64,000 bases of DNA. It comes from Posidonia oceanica (Eukaryota; Streptophyta; Magnoliopsida; Alismatales; Posidoniaceae). The translations under genes were made by a program, and so were the position numbers. The stretch spans positions 39,796,001 through 39,860,000 of the forward strand of contig JAZBRS010000049.1 of NCBI GenBank assembly GCA_037176725.1, given 5' to 3'. The notes under the pieces are model-generated. The model was not told where the DNA came from, ran no database searches, and saw only the letters and a list, made by a program, of their open reading frames with translations. Below, piece by piece: positions 22,306-32,248 of this stretch (positions are counted from its first letter, which is position 1; the number at the start of each line of letters is the position of its first letter).

Positions 22306-24042
22306 ATGGCCTAGCAAACCGGCGAGCCTTCTTCTTCTTTGGCATCGGAGGAGATCCCGATTTCGGTCCCTCCTTCCCTCGCTTTGACGTCCGCTGTCTC
22401 TTCACCACTTCGGGTGCAGGAGACTTCCCAACCCCTTTATCTGGAATAAGGGCAGACCCAAGTCGATTTGGAGCTTGTCAACGAGTGAACCACGGTGACC
22501 GCCACTCAGGCTCCAGGAGCATTGCCTTTCGTCCCTTCCCAAGGCCTTCCCATCTCGGGAATTCAGCCTTCTACGGCTGTCTATTGCATAGGGTCTCCCC
22601 TTCTTTGCTCCTCTATTTTCGTGCCCCCTTTAGCGGACACCCCTTTGCATCCCGACCTGTCGGTCGACGAGTCCCCTGCCTCGCAAGCACAGTATCTGTT
22701 GGCTTAGGCCGAGAGGTTGCAAGGCATGACTTTTGCACTCAACCCGACTGCGATCCACTCTTTCCTTTCGACCCTTGAGGTTCCGGTGCAGCCCACCATA
22801 GCTCTGCAGGCTCACCACACAGCATTCCCACCCTTGCCATTGCCCTAGCTCCTCACAACTTCAACGATGCCGGTGCCTTATCTGCCTCCAGCACCCGCAC
22901 AGCACTATCCACTGCATGCTACTCCATCACTTGGTGGCCAGTCCCTTGTATTGGCAGGAGCACAGCACCCTCTGAGCCAGTTGCCCAGGACGGTACCGGT
23001 GCAACAGCTGCAGCTCCCACGCACTGCACCTTACACTGCACAGCATACTATCTATTCATCCCCTTTGCATTAGGTTCAGACACCAGCATGCAAGCCACAA
23101 CACCTTTCACCCTTGCACGGGTATGCTGGCCCTCACGCCTCGACACCAGGTGGCGTAATGGTTGATCTGGAGGAGTCCTTCCGCATGACCCATACGGCAT
23201 ACACAATCCCTGCCTCAGCTGCACAATCATTGCCAGTAGCGATTTCTAACGCCCTCCTTGCCAGGATGGCTGATCTAGAGAAAGCACTTCGTCAAGTGCA
23301 AGTCACGGACCGCAAGTCCTACCAATTCCGGAACCTCTGCTACTTTCTAGAGACCACACTCCCTTCGAAATTCTGCATCTCGGAATTCAAAAAGTACAAT
23401 GGTAGAGGCTGCCCCATCTCGCATCTTTGGGCATACTGCGGAGACTTTGCTCTGCTTCAGACTGACGAAAGGCTCCTAATCTGTCTGTTCCAGAAGAGTC
23501 TGATAGGCCCTACACCCAAGTGGTTCACTTCCCTTGACATGGTCGTAATCCAGACTTGGAAGGATCTTTCCCAGGCGTTCATCGAGCAGTACTCCTTCAA
23601 CTTCGACTTGATCCCCAAGTGAGAGGATCTTTTCTCAATCTGGCAGAGGCCCTACGAGCCATTCGGGGAGTATGCCGGTCGCTGGCGTTCCTTAGTCGTC
23701 CAGGTCAGAGAAAGGCCCTCAGACGAGGAATCTATCGAGATGATCATCAAGGAGGGGCAGCCAGCGATTAGGACACTGCTATCCATCCAACTAGTCACTA
23801 GTTACACATCGCTGATTAGAGCTGGCGCTGGTGTGGAAAGCTCACTGCGAAGGGAGAATTTCTCCGCACTTTCTACATTGGCTAGGCAAGCCAACAACAC
23901 CTCCAACAGCAGCAATCGCCACAGCAAGAACAACAGCAGTGACTCCGCTCCTGGCTACCCCGAGCGGCATGCCGTCACGTACGTCAATTCTCCCACTGAG
24001 CCTGCCAATGCAGAGAGTCAGCCAGACTCTACTCCTCTTTGA
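22306..24042 (+). pseudogene. gag: Tat-like gag, one frame with about seven stops
   Basis: A single plus-strand frame of 579 codons starts at ATG 22,306 and has in-frame stops near 22,312, 22,447, 22,486, 22,707, 22,845, 23,071 and 23,620, yet no frameshift. The first 250 residues are Pro/Gln/Thr-rich. The gag domain follows: FCISEFKKYNGRGCP, LLICLFQKSLIGPTPKWF, WKDLSQAFIEQYSFNFD, then past the last stop YEPFGEYAGRWRS and DEESIEMIIKEGQP. It ends in a Ser/Asn-rich tail cut at about 24,042. Each stop is one C-to-T or G-to-A change away from a Gln, Arg or Trp codon. The rest of gag probably continues at 31.8 kb, beyond the inserted elements. Confidence 0.8.
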
Positions 24043-24230
24043 AGTGACTCCGGCCTCTACCAGCGCTTTGGCGATCATCCTTTTGAGATCTGTCCTTGGT
24101 GCAATGTATTGCCCCTGGCTCAAGTGTCTGTGTGTCTGTGGGAATGGTGATAATGATGGGTTATGTTGCGGGGGAAAGAAGGACGACTAGGGTCGTGTAG
24201 GGTAGTATGGTGTGTTAATAGGAGGCTGTT
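24043..24230 (-). pseudogene. gag: Fragment of another gag, opposite strand
   Basis: The minus strand reads GQYIAPRTDLKRMIAKALVE then AGVTSK, closely like the N-terminal third of the gag at 5.3-7.8 kb (DIKRMISEALTEAGVTSK). The DNA beyond it also matches (GTAGTATG, GTGTGTTAA, AGGAGGCTGTTGT). It is a 190-bp scrap between the plus-strand gag and the copia element, so a junction lies on each side. Confidence 0.6.
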
Positions 24231-26285
24231 GTGGATGGAAGAATGATGATGACTATGCTATGTGAAAACAATTTACCTAAGCATTTCTGGACTGAGACTG
24301 TCAATACAGCTTGTTATATTTTGAATCGAGTTTTACTTAGACCTATTTTAAATAAAATTCCTTTTAAGCTTTGGTTTTGCAAGACCCCACAAATTTCCTA
24401 TTTTAAAGTTTTTGGTTGCAAATGCTTTATTTTAAACACCAAGGATAATTTGGATAAATTTGATCCCAAATCTGATGAAGGAATATTTCTTAGATATTCC
24501 TCTAGAAGCAAAGCATATAGAATCTATAATAAAAGAACTTCTTCAATTGAGGAATCTCTACATGTAAATTTTGATGAGAATTACATCACAAATATAAATC
24601 TAGAAAATGAAGAAAATACTCTAGAAATAAGTAAACCTGAAGAAAACAAAGACACACCCAAACTTGAAGAAAATAACAATTCAAACTGGCAATTCGTTCA
24701 TAGTCATCCAAAAGAACAAATCCTTGGAGAAATCACCAAAGGAATTCTGACCAAATCCAAATTGGATCATGAATGTACATCTTATGCATTCATATCATCT
24801 ATTGAGCCCAAAAATATTCATGATGCTAGCAATGATGAATATTGGATGGTTGCTATGAATGAAGAATTAAATCAATTTAAAAGAAACAATGTGTGGGAAT
24901 TAGTCCCAAAACCTAAAGATCACCAAATCATAGGAACAAAATGGATATATAGAAATAAGTTAGATGAATCTGGAAACATAATTAAAAATAAGGCTAGGTT
25001 AGTGGCACAAAGATACAATCAAGAAGAAGGAATCGACTTTGATGAAACTTATGCCCCTGTAGCCAGATTAGAATCAATAAGGATGTTATTAGCCTTTGCA
25101 AGTTCAATGAACTTCAAGTTATATCAAATGGATGTTAAAAGTGCCTTTTTAAATGAGGTGATTGAGGAAGAAGTATATGTGACACAACCTCCCGAATTTG
25201 AACATGAAGTCTATACAGAACATGTATTCAAATTAAACAAAGCTCTCTATGGTCTAAAACAAGCTCCTAGAGCTTAGTATGACAGGCTAAAGAAATTTTT
25301 GATTGAAAAATGCTTTGTTATTGGAATTGCTGACACAACATTATTTATCAAGAAAAATGAAAAAGGTATTCTACTAATCCAAATATATGTTGATGATATC
25401 ATTTTTGGATCAACCAATGAAGATCTGTGTGAAGAATTCTCTAACATTATGCAAAAGGAATTTGAGATGAGCATGATGGGAGAATTAAATTATTTTCTTA
25501 GATTTCAAGTAAAACAAATGAATGAAGAAATATTCATCTACCAAGAAAAATATACAAAAGAGTTGTTAAATAGGTTTGGAATGGAAAATTCAAAAGATGC
25601 CAAAACACCCATGAGCACAAACACCAAGTTAGAAAAGGATGAAAATGGGAAAAATATAGACCAAAAGTTGTTTAGAGGCATGATAGGTTCTTTACTTTAT
25701 TTAACTGCTAGTAGACCAGATATCATGTTTAGTGTATGCTTTTGTGCCAGATATCAAGCGGCACCAAAGGAATCTCATTTGATTGCAATTAAGAGAATAT
25801 TTCGATATCTACATGGAACTACAAATTTAGGGCTATTCTATCCTAAAAATACAAACTTAGAATTAATAGGTTATAGTGATGCTGATTATGCAGGATGCAA
25901 ACCTGATAGAAAAAGCACAAGTGGAACATGTCAATTTTTAGGACACTCTTTAGTTTCATGGTTTAGTAAGAAACAAAATAGTGTTGCCCTTTCCACTACT
26001 AAGGCAGAATATATCGCAGCTGGATGCTGCTGTGTCCAAATATTATAGAAGAAACAAACATTAAAAGATTTTGACTTAATTTTCAACACAACACCCATAA
26101 TGTGTGATAATACAAGTGCAATAAATCTTTCTAAAAATCCAGTAAATCATTCAAGAACCAAACACATTGGAGTAAAACACCATTTTCTCAGAGATCATGT
26201 TGCAAACAATAATATAAAATTAGAATTCATCTCTACATCTGAACAACTTGCTGATATCTTTACAAAGCCACTTGATGAATCATAA
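24231..26285 (+). pseudogene. pol: Sirevirus-like Ty1/copia pol, 5'-truncated
   Basis: Starts inside integrase (MLCENNLPKHFW, ACYILNRVLLRPIL). The copia reverse transcriptase follows at 24,840-25,560 (NVWELVPKP, ARLVAQRYNQEEGIDFDETY, MDVKSAFLNEVIEEEVYV, YGLKQAPRA, YVDDIIFGSTN), then RNase H to 26,285 (LIGYSDADYAGC, STTKAEYIA, LADIFTKPLDES). YVDDIIFGSTN and the LADIFTKPLDE end point to the Sirevirus lineage. Two in-frame TAG codons, at 25,274 and 26,046, each replace a Trp expected from the family. Gag, protease and most of integrase are missing. The frame otherwise stays open, so truncation and decay are fairly recent. Confidence 0.9.
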
Positions 26286-26339
26286 TTTATAGAAATTAGA
26301 AGACATCTAGATATATGCAAGATAGATGATCTGAATTAA

Positions 26340-26940
26340 AAAATTCATTTTTCTCTGAAATCTAAATCGGTATACCGAAATTAAACGATTTTCCGATCAC
26401 TAAATAAATTTGTCAATTTTTTTGTGATACCCTTTTTGTCCTGTTTTCTGAAAATCCCTGGTTTGGAAGTTCATTTTTGAACGGTTTTCCAAAAATCCCT
26501 GGTTCGGAAGTTCATTTTTGAACGATTTTCCGAAAATCCTTGGTTCGGAAGTTCATTTTTGAACGATTTTCCGAAAATCCCTGGTTCGGAAGTTCTTTTT
26601 TAACCGATTTTCCAAAAATCCCTGGTTCGGAAGTTCGTTTTTGAACGGTTTTCCGAAAATCCCTGGTTCCGAAGTTCTTTTTCGTCCGGTGTACCGATTG
26701 TGTAGAAAAACAAGAAAACCTGCAATTATTTCGGTGAACCGTTATTTACCGGTTTTCCGAATTTCCCTGATTTGGAAGTTCAATTTTGACCGGTGTACCG
26801 TTTTTATATTTTAATCATCAATTATTTGTATCTTCTTCGATAAACCGATATGAACCGGTTTTCCGAAATTCCCTGATTCGGAAGTTCAATTTTGAGCGGT
26901 TTACCATTTTTTCTTTTAAAATCATTTTTTTTCGTTGAAA
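26340..26940 (+). repeat. Spacer of dyads and 41-bp repeats between pol and the extra ORF
   Basis: About six 41-bp units (26,441-26,690) each hold TTCCGAA, nine bases, TTCGGAA, a perfect seven-base dyad in the best copies. They are flanked by CGGNNNACCG sites near 26,368, 26,687, 26,733, 26,790 and in degenerate form near 26,895. The same CGGNNNACCG sites fill the upstream part of this element's own LTR (29.0-29.3 kb). Confidence 0.8.
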
Positions 26941-26962
26941 ACCCTAAAATTCGGTCCTTTCC

Positions 26963-26970
26963 TATAAATA
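26963..26970 (+). promoter_or_regulatory. TATA box ahead of the extra ORF
   Basis: CCTATAAATATTG, 223 bp upstream of the likely ATG at 27,193 and just after the dyad-rich spacer. The LTR has the same order: dyads, then TATAAATA at 29,351-29,358. This suggests a separate promoter for the extra ORF (inference). Confidence 0.45.
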
Positions 26971-27192
26971 TTGCTCTTCCATTTTTGGCCAGCACTTCAC
27001 CCTAACCCTCCAAAAGCAAAACCCGCGAACACTCACCGATCGTCGCCCTCCTTCTCTCCGGCTTCCGGCTCCTCCCAGTTCGCCTTCGACTTCAATGCCT
27101 CTCCGGCGTTCGGCTCCTCCCCAGATTCCATCACCTCTTCGTCATTTCCTCTCTGTCTCATCGGCTCCACCTTTCACTCCGTCTCTCATCCA

Positions 27193-28275
27193 ATGGCGCC
27201 AAAGAAGAGCCAAGCTCAGAAGAGCAAGAGGAAGATTCCGGCCACCGCCAGCAACTCCTCCGATGAAGACCACACCCACGGCAACAAATTCCTCCATTTC
27301 ATAGATGAAGAAGCCATGAAATCCCACCGTGAGCGTTTTGCCAACCGAGAGGTCCTCACCAGTAGACGCATCAACTTCCAATCTTTGGGTGATATTCGCT
27401 CTCTGTTTGATGTCCAATCTCTATCTCCATTTTTAGCATCTATGGGCGACAATAAGTACTATCCCCACCTAGTATCTGAATTCTATGCAAACCTCTTAAT
27501 CTCAGCAGATACATATGATTCCTATCTTCTAGGAATAGAAATGACCTTTGATGAAGTACTCATAGGTCAACTTCTAAAAATTCCTTCCTCAGGAATAGAC
27601 ATCACATTATGTGTAGAGGAATTAGGTTTTAGCTATCTAGAAATAAATAAAACTATTTCCCACAACAGAAAGAGTACGTTTATCCCAAACAAAATCAACC
27701 AGTTAACCAAAATACCTAGGATTATTGCATATATTCTAGCGGCCAATGTTATTCAAAAGAAGGGACACTTCGATGAATTGAGTAGCATGACTTGCAAAGC
27801 CGTATATGCCATAATGAAAAAGATTCCTGTTAATTGAGCTCGTGTCATAATTCATCATATGACACATATCAAAACCAAACTCTTTTATGGACCACTTCTC
27901 ACATATCTCTTTCTCCACTTTGGTGTCCCACTAGAAAATGAACCATTCCTTCCCATTAGAGCCCATCCTATAGATGAGGTCGCCATAATAAGAATGAAGC
28001 ATGCCTTGGACAAAGCAAGAGCTTTAAAGAGTTCCAATCCATCTTCCTCTAGCTCTCAAATACCTCAAGTTGAGAGTTCAGAAGAAGAAGAAGAGGACCA
28101 TCAAGAGGAATTTGAAAAGATAAGAAAGGAAATAGAAGACTTAAATTTTCAAAACACCATTTGGCAAAGCGGCGTCGATGATTGGCAAATGCGAATGGAA
28201 AAGAAGATGGATGATCAGCACTCCGAAATCATGCAATATCTTCATGGACATCTGCCTCCTTCATCCGACCAATAG
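27193..28275 (+). pseudogene. Sirevirus 3' extra ORF, putative plant transposon protein
   Basis: A 361-codon frame with one in-frame TGA (27,835-27,837), placed between pol and the 3' LTR where Sireviruses may carry an additional, sometimes envelope-like ORF. I chose ATG 27,193 (MAPKKSQAQKSKRKI) over the in-frame ATG at 26,971 because the upstream part looks like untranslated, Ser/Pro-rich filler lying just after the TATA box. Residues 40-210 (HRERFANREVLTSRRINF, VSEFYANLLISA, EMTFDEVLIGQLLKIPSSGI) resemble the widespread 'putative plant transposon protein' domain, whose function is unknown. The C-terminal 100 residues are acidic, then coiled-coil-like (QEEFEKIRKEIEDLN). I see no signal peptide or membrane segment, so an envelope role is not supported. 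The TGA lies where Trp would fit. Confidence 0.7.
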
Positions 28276-28436
28276 TTGGATTTTCTTTATCTCTTTACTA
28301 TATTTTTTATTTTGGATATGTAACTAATCTCACACTCTATGTTTTTTTTGGACTTGTTTGTGTACTTAAGATACTATCCATATTAGTTTTTTTTCTTGCT
28401 TCTAAATATATTATCACATTTCTTTGTGTATTATGA

Positions 28437-28662
28437 CAAAAAGGGGGAGAAATCATTAAAACATATTTTATGTAATGCTTATAGTAAGGGGGAAACATAT
28501 TTTATGTAATGCTTATAGTAAAGGGGAGCATTTTAATGAAAAATCATTATAGTAAGGGGGAGCATTTATACTAACATTGAAAATTATTCACATGTTTTAT
28601 CAAAGGATAAAGAAATGAATATGTATATGTTTAGTTTTTGTCATCATCAAAAATGGGGAGTT
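28437..28662 (+). repeat. Multiple polypurine tracts before the Sirevirus LTR
   Basis: AAAAAGGGGGAG (28,439), GTAAGGGGGAAAC (28,486), GTAAAGGGGAGC (28,520), GTAAGGGGGAGC (28,553) and finally AAAATGGGGAG at the LTR edge. Clustered extra polypurine tracts are a known mark of Sireviruses. They lie in an imperfect tandem duplication (CATATTTTATGTAATGCTTA twice). Confidence 0.75.
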
Positions 28663-29029
28663 TGTTGAAAAATATAAGTGATATATGTATTTTGATGATA
28701 ACAAATTGATATTACTTGAGATTATTATTCAGTTGATTTATAAGATAGGTGGCTTATCTGAGAGAAGGCAATCATTGAAGAATATCAAGTACAGCATGAA
28801 ATGTGAAAGATATTTCTACATCAAGAGACTACACAAAGGACAAGAAGAGAGATCAAGTCAAAATGTATTTATGTTGTAATTTTATATCTCTGTATCAGTA
28901 TACTTTGAGAATGGTTGTAACGGATCTCCCAAAAACAGTTGGGATATCATCCTCACCTAAAAACCTAGGGTCTACAATTAGAAAAACCTCAAAGTTTAGA
29001 AGTTGAGTTAAGAACGGCAAACCGATTTC

Positions 29030-29290
29030 TACCGGTATACCGTTTCACAGGGTAGAAGTTTAATTAAGCAAAAATACATTTAAATATAACCGTTGGATCA
29101 AAACGGAACACCGTTTTTAAACGGAATACCGTTACATGATATAAGGGTCTTAGCTCCGAAATTCACCGGAACACCGGTAGTATTTGTCTACAGCTCAGAT
29201 TAAAATCGGAATACCGTTTCATACCGGAATACCGATTTAGTCGAAAGTTGAAGATTTTCGGTCAACCGTTTTATATCGGTCTACCATTTT
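29030..29290 (+). repeat. CGGNNNACCG dyads in the Sirevirus LTR
   Basis: CGGTATACCG, CGGAACACCG (twice), CGGAATACCG (three times), CGGTCAACCG and CGGTCTACC in 260 bp, ending about 60 bp before the TATA box. CG-rich palindromes in the LTR are a reported Sirevirus feature. Confidence 0.8.
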
Positions 29291-29350
29291 TACTAGCCGT
29301 TTGTTAACGTTGAGCTAGCCGTTAGACACAGACTTGGGCCATGTTTTATC

Positions 29351-29358
29351 TATAAATA
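29351..29358 (+). promoter_or_regulatory. Sirevirus LTR TATA box
   Basis: TATAAATA within ATCTATAAATAGGACC, about 60 bp after the last CGG...CCG dyad. Confidence 0.65.
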
Positions 29359-29870
29359 GGACCCCTTAGGACCCACAAAAGGTACCTACCACCTACTAGC
29401 CTGTGTACTACTCATTTACTAAGCTACAAACTCCATACAAGTGAGAATACTCCCAAAACATCCAAAAGGCTACATCTTGTGAAAAGTCTCTTCAAGTTTT
29501 CAAAGGAGGCACTACTTAGTTTACTCTTAACAAGGATTATTCTTCTCGGGTTGTGAGAAGAGCTCTGCTAGTGTTTGCAGAGGAGGAATTCTTCATCAAG
29601 TAAGTTGTTGTATTATTTGATAAAGATTAAGGAAACTCCAGAAGAAATCTGGGAGTGGACTAGGCTGGGTTGGCTGAACCACTATACATACTGTGTCTAT
29701 TATCATTGCCTCTCCTCCTTTAGTGATTGTATTAGTTATTATTCAAATTGCTCTTCTTATATCTCTTCTATTTGAATATTATCTATTAATCTGATAAAAT
29801 TGGTTAAAACTTTGTTTAAATTTAAATTACTCTATTCACCCCTCTCTAAAGGTGCCTCTCGATCCTAACA

Positions 29871-30185
29871 AAAACGAACTGGAATGAGTCACTTGTTTTA
29901 ATGGTGCCTCTGTCAGTCGCCTCCCGGAGGTGCGGCTAGGACAGACGCTCCTCGGACAGGCGGCTCACGGCCACAGTCTTCTGACCTCAGTAAAACAATC
30001 CCAGCTGTTGGAGCTTTGGGTTTTACTGATGTCAGAAATAGAAAAAATGAGAAAAAGGTTTGGACTACCGTGAAAACCTAAACGCACGGTTCCCACACCG
30101 AAAACTACACTTAGATCTATAAAAATAAAAAGGGAAAGGAGGGAAGAAACTTGATTACGTAGCACGGGGGTTGGCTGAAGTCGAG
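29871..30185 (-). other. Leader remnant of element E
   Basis: Noncoding remnant between the Sirevirus LTR and primer site E. It holds one further dyad of the TTAGTCGCC type (about 29,912-29,942). The Sirevirus therefore joins or is inserted in the leader of element E. Confidence 0.5.
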
Positions 30186-30202
30186 TCCCATCGTGATCGC
30201 CA
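30186..30202 (-). promoter_or_regulatory. Primer-binding site E
   Basis: Minus strand TGGCGATCACGATGGGA, six bases after the LTR E end, one base different from site B. Confidence 0.65.
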
Positions 30203-30824
30203 GAGAACTGTAGTGTGGAATTTCCGGGGGGGGTGTTTAAGAAGACGTCGACGCCTCCACGTACGTCGTCAACTTGGTTGTGATCGCCACTCGCCTTTGG
30301 GTAGACAAGACACTTGGGAGGAGATTATGAAGATGCGAGTCCTCGAACCACTAGATCGATGGCTGGATGTCGTCTAGCGGCTCCCTCGTGTTACGTAAGC
30401 TCTTTCCTTCCCTTCAAAACAAATAAAATAGATCTAGATTAGTTCAAGTGTAGTAGTCAGCAACAAAAGTAAACAAAACAACATGATTAAAAGAAACAAA
30501 TACTAACCGGGGGTAGTTCCCCGCAAGCATATGCTATGGGTCCTATGCTAAGGAATGTAAAAATGCAATGAAAAATTAGATTGGAGGAAGATACTCCCTT
30601 TCACCCTTATGCTGAATGCAATGAAGTTGAAAAGAGGCACGGTCGGAGCTCCGGTTTAGCTGGAAATCTCTGGAATGAAGATGGGAATTGGGTTTCCCTC
30701 TTCTGAAGGTGGGAGATAGAGCTTCTAGGTTGAAGGCTCTAGCTCTGGAAGGTGGAGACTTAACACTGATAGGGTGATTCCTCTCTCAAAAAATCCAACC
30801 CTCAAACCACTGGCCTAGGGGGTC

Positions 30825-30832
30825 TATTTATA
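30825..30832 (-). promoter_or_regulatory. LTR E TATA box
   Basis: Minus strand GTCTATAAATAGACC, as in LTR A. The nearest dyad starts at about 30,893. Confidence 0.6.
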
Positions 30833-30892
30833 GACTCTAGGGGTGAGGACAGTTGGAATTCAGAAAATTCTAGAAGAAAAGTGGTAGTTAGG

Positions 30893-31450
30893 GTTAGTCG
30901 CCGGTTGAGATGGCGACTAAGGCTAGCAACCACCCAGTCAAATGTGGGAAAACCTGGGAACGAGGCCACGACTGTTAGTCACCGATTGGGTTGGTGCCTA
31001 ACGGTCGAGAGGGTCGTAGGAAATAATCATGGAAAAGCGGTTCAAAGGAGGCCACGATCATTAGTCGTCGGTTGAGCTAGCGCCTAATACTTGAGGATCG
31101 TAGGAGATAACCGCTGCAGTTCCACAACCACTTAGTCGCTGGTTGAGTTGGCGTCTAAGGGTTGAGAGGGATCGTGGGAAACAACTGTGGAAAAGCAGTT
31201 CAAAGGAGGCCATGATCATTAGTCGCCGATTGAGTTAGCGCCTAATGGTTGAGGATTGTGGGAGACAACCACTGCAGTCCACGATTGCTTAGTCACCATG
31301 AGAGTTAGCATCTAAGTGTGTTGCCTCCACAGATGGCAGCTGACGTGGCCGCCTCCGCTACAGGTAACTGACTTAGTCGCCTCCACAGTTGGCAACTGAC
31401 TGAGTTGCCTCTCCAACTGGCAATTGACTGAGTCGCCTCTCTAGCTGGCA
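30893..31450 (-). repeat. Dyad cluster in LTR E
   Basis: Repeated TTAGTCGCCGGTTGAG...GGCG units near 30,893, 30,977, 31,062, 31,131, 31,218 and 31,288, then TAGTCGCCTCCACAGTTGGC-type units to 31,450. The spacing of about 75-85 bp makes this a loose tandem series of dyads, expanded compared with LTR A. Confidence 0.7.
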
Positions 31451-31810
31451 ACTAGCAAGCTCAGGTCATTTCTTGCCCTACTTTTCGGGTTTTGGCCAGA
31501 GAAAACAAGATAGAAGGCCGGAAAACTACAGATAGTCTATAAAATCAAGAAAACATCTCTGTTAACTCAAATCTGTCACGAATCTGAGTAGAAGTAAAGG
31601 ATACTCATTGTACTCGGACATGCCACGAGCCTGAGTGAGTTAGCTCTGCCACAGCCAACAACCTGAGTCAAGGTAGGATCAAGTGATGCTTTGAAGAAAT
31701 CAAAGAACATCTGGAAGACATGTTATCAAAACTTAGGCACGAGATTTGGGACGTCTCAAGGTTTCTATCCTCAGAAGAGCTCTTAGAAATGCGAAAATAG
31801 GATATCTACA

Positions 31811-32248
31811 CCTACACCAACACCTGCACTAGCACTCGCACACCCTAGTGTAGCCGACCCTTCCTCTTCCGAACTTGCAGGCTCCGAAGATGTCGGAACC
31901 TCGGGGGTCTTCTCCCTTACCCTAGTCTTTTCTGAGTCCAGCTCCGCCCCAGTGGATCCTTCCGATCCCATCGGCGCAACCTCCTCTTCTAACCTTTCCC
32001 AGCTTGCCCAGGGGACGCTCGAAAACGCAGCGGCAGCATCGCTAACAAACTCGAATGCAGCACCATCTAGGTTCATATCTCCTTCAACCCCTGCAGCTCC
32101 AGTGCTCCCGGCATTGCCATCAGCAGCTCCAGCGGTCATAGTGCTCCCGGCACTGCCATCAATAGACCCTATAGCGTCGCCGGTCATCCCAGCAGACCCC
32201 GCCGACAACACCAGCACCGTAGGAGCGGACCCAGCACCTCCATCCTGA
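31811..32248 (+). pseudogene. Pro/Ala/Ser-rich end of the plus-strand Tat-like polyprotein
   Basis: An open plus-strand frame from about 31,811 to the stop at 32,248 (AHPSVADPSSSELAGSEDVG, ending VGADPAPPS). No known domain. It precedes the same junction motif (AGCACCTCCATCCTGAGG) that follows gag in the minus-strand element, so it is probably the far C-terminus of gag. Its 5' part is cut by LTR E. An antisense frame over the same DNA is a shadow. Confidence 0.45.

Larger units (their letters stand above)
28663..29870 (+). mobile_element. Sirevirus 3' LTR, 1,208 bp
   Basis: Begins TGTTGAAAAATATAAGTG directly after the last polypurine tract and ends CGATCCTAACA, giving TGTT...AACA termini. 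It carries about eight CGGNNNACCG dyads between 29,030 and 29,290 and a TATA box at 29,351-29,358. The 5' LTR is not in the window because the element is 5'-truncated, so LTR divergence cannot be used for dating. Confidence 0.85.
30209..31810 (-). mobile_element. Gypsy LTR E
   Basis: Minus strand: starts TGTAGATATCCTATTTTCGC at 31,810, ends CACACTACA at 30,209, 1,602 bp. It is collinear with LTR A. It holds a dyad cluster (30,893-31,450), TATA box at 30,825-30,832 and the GGGGGTAGTTCCCCGCAAGC block. No polypurine tract precedes it at 31,811, where the DNA switches to the plus-strand Tat-like element, so its own 3' side is missing or it is a 5' LTR with lost interior. Confidence 0.75.

Noticed and set aside
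26971..27192. N-terminal 74-residue extension of the extra Sirevirus ORF
   Set aside because: It directly follows a TATA box and is low-complexity Ser/Pro/Phe sequence; MAPKK at 27,193 is the more likely start.
27193..28275. Envelope protein
   Set aside because: No signal peptide, membrane segment or surface-protein pattern seen; the body resembles the putative plant transposon protein domain.
31783..32217. 144-codon minus-strand frame
   Set aside because: Shadow of the plus-strand Pro/Ala/Ser-rich frame, which is in the right place and orientation for the end of gag.
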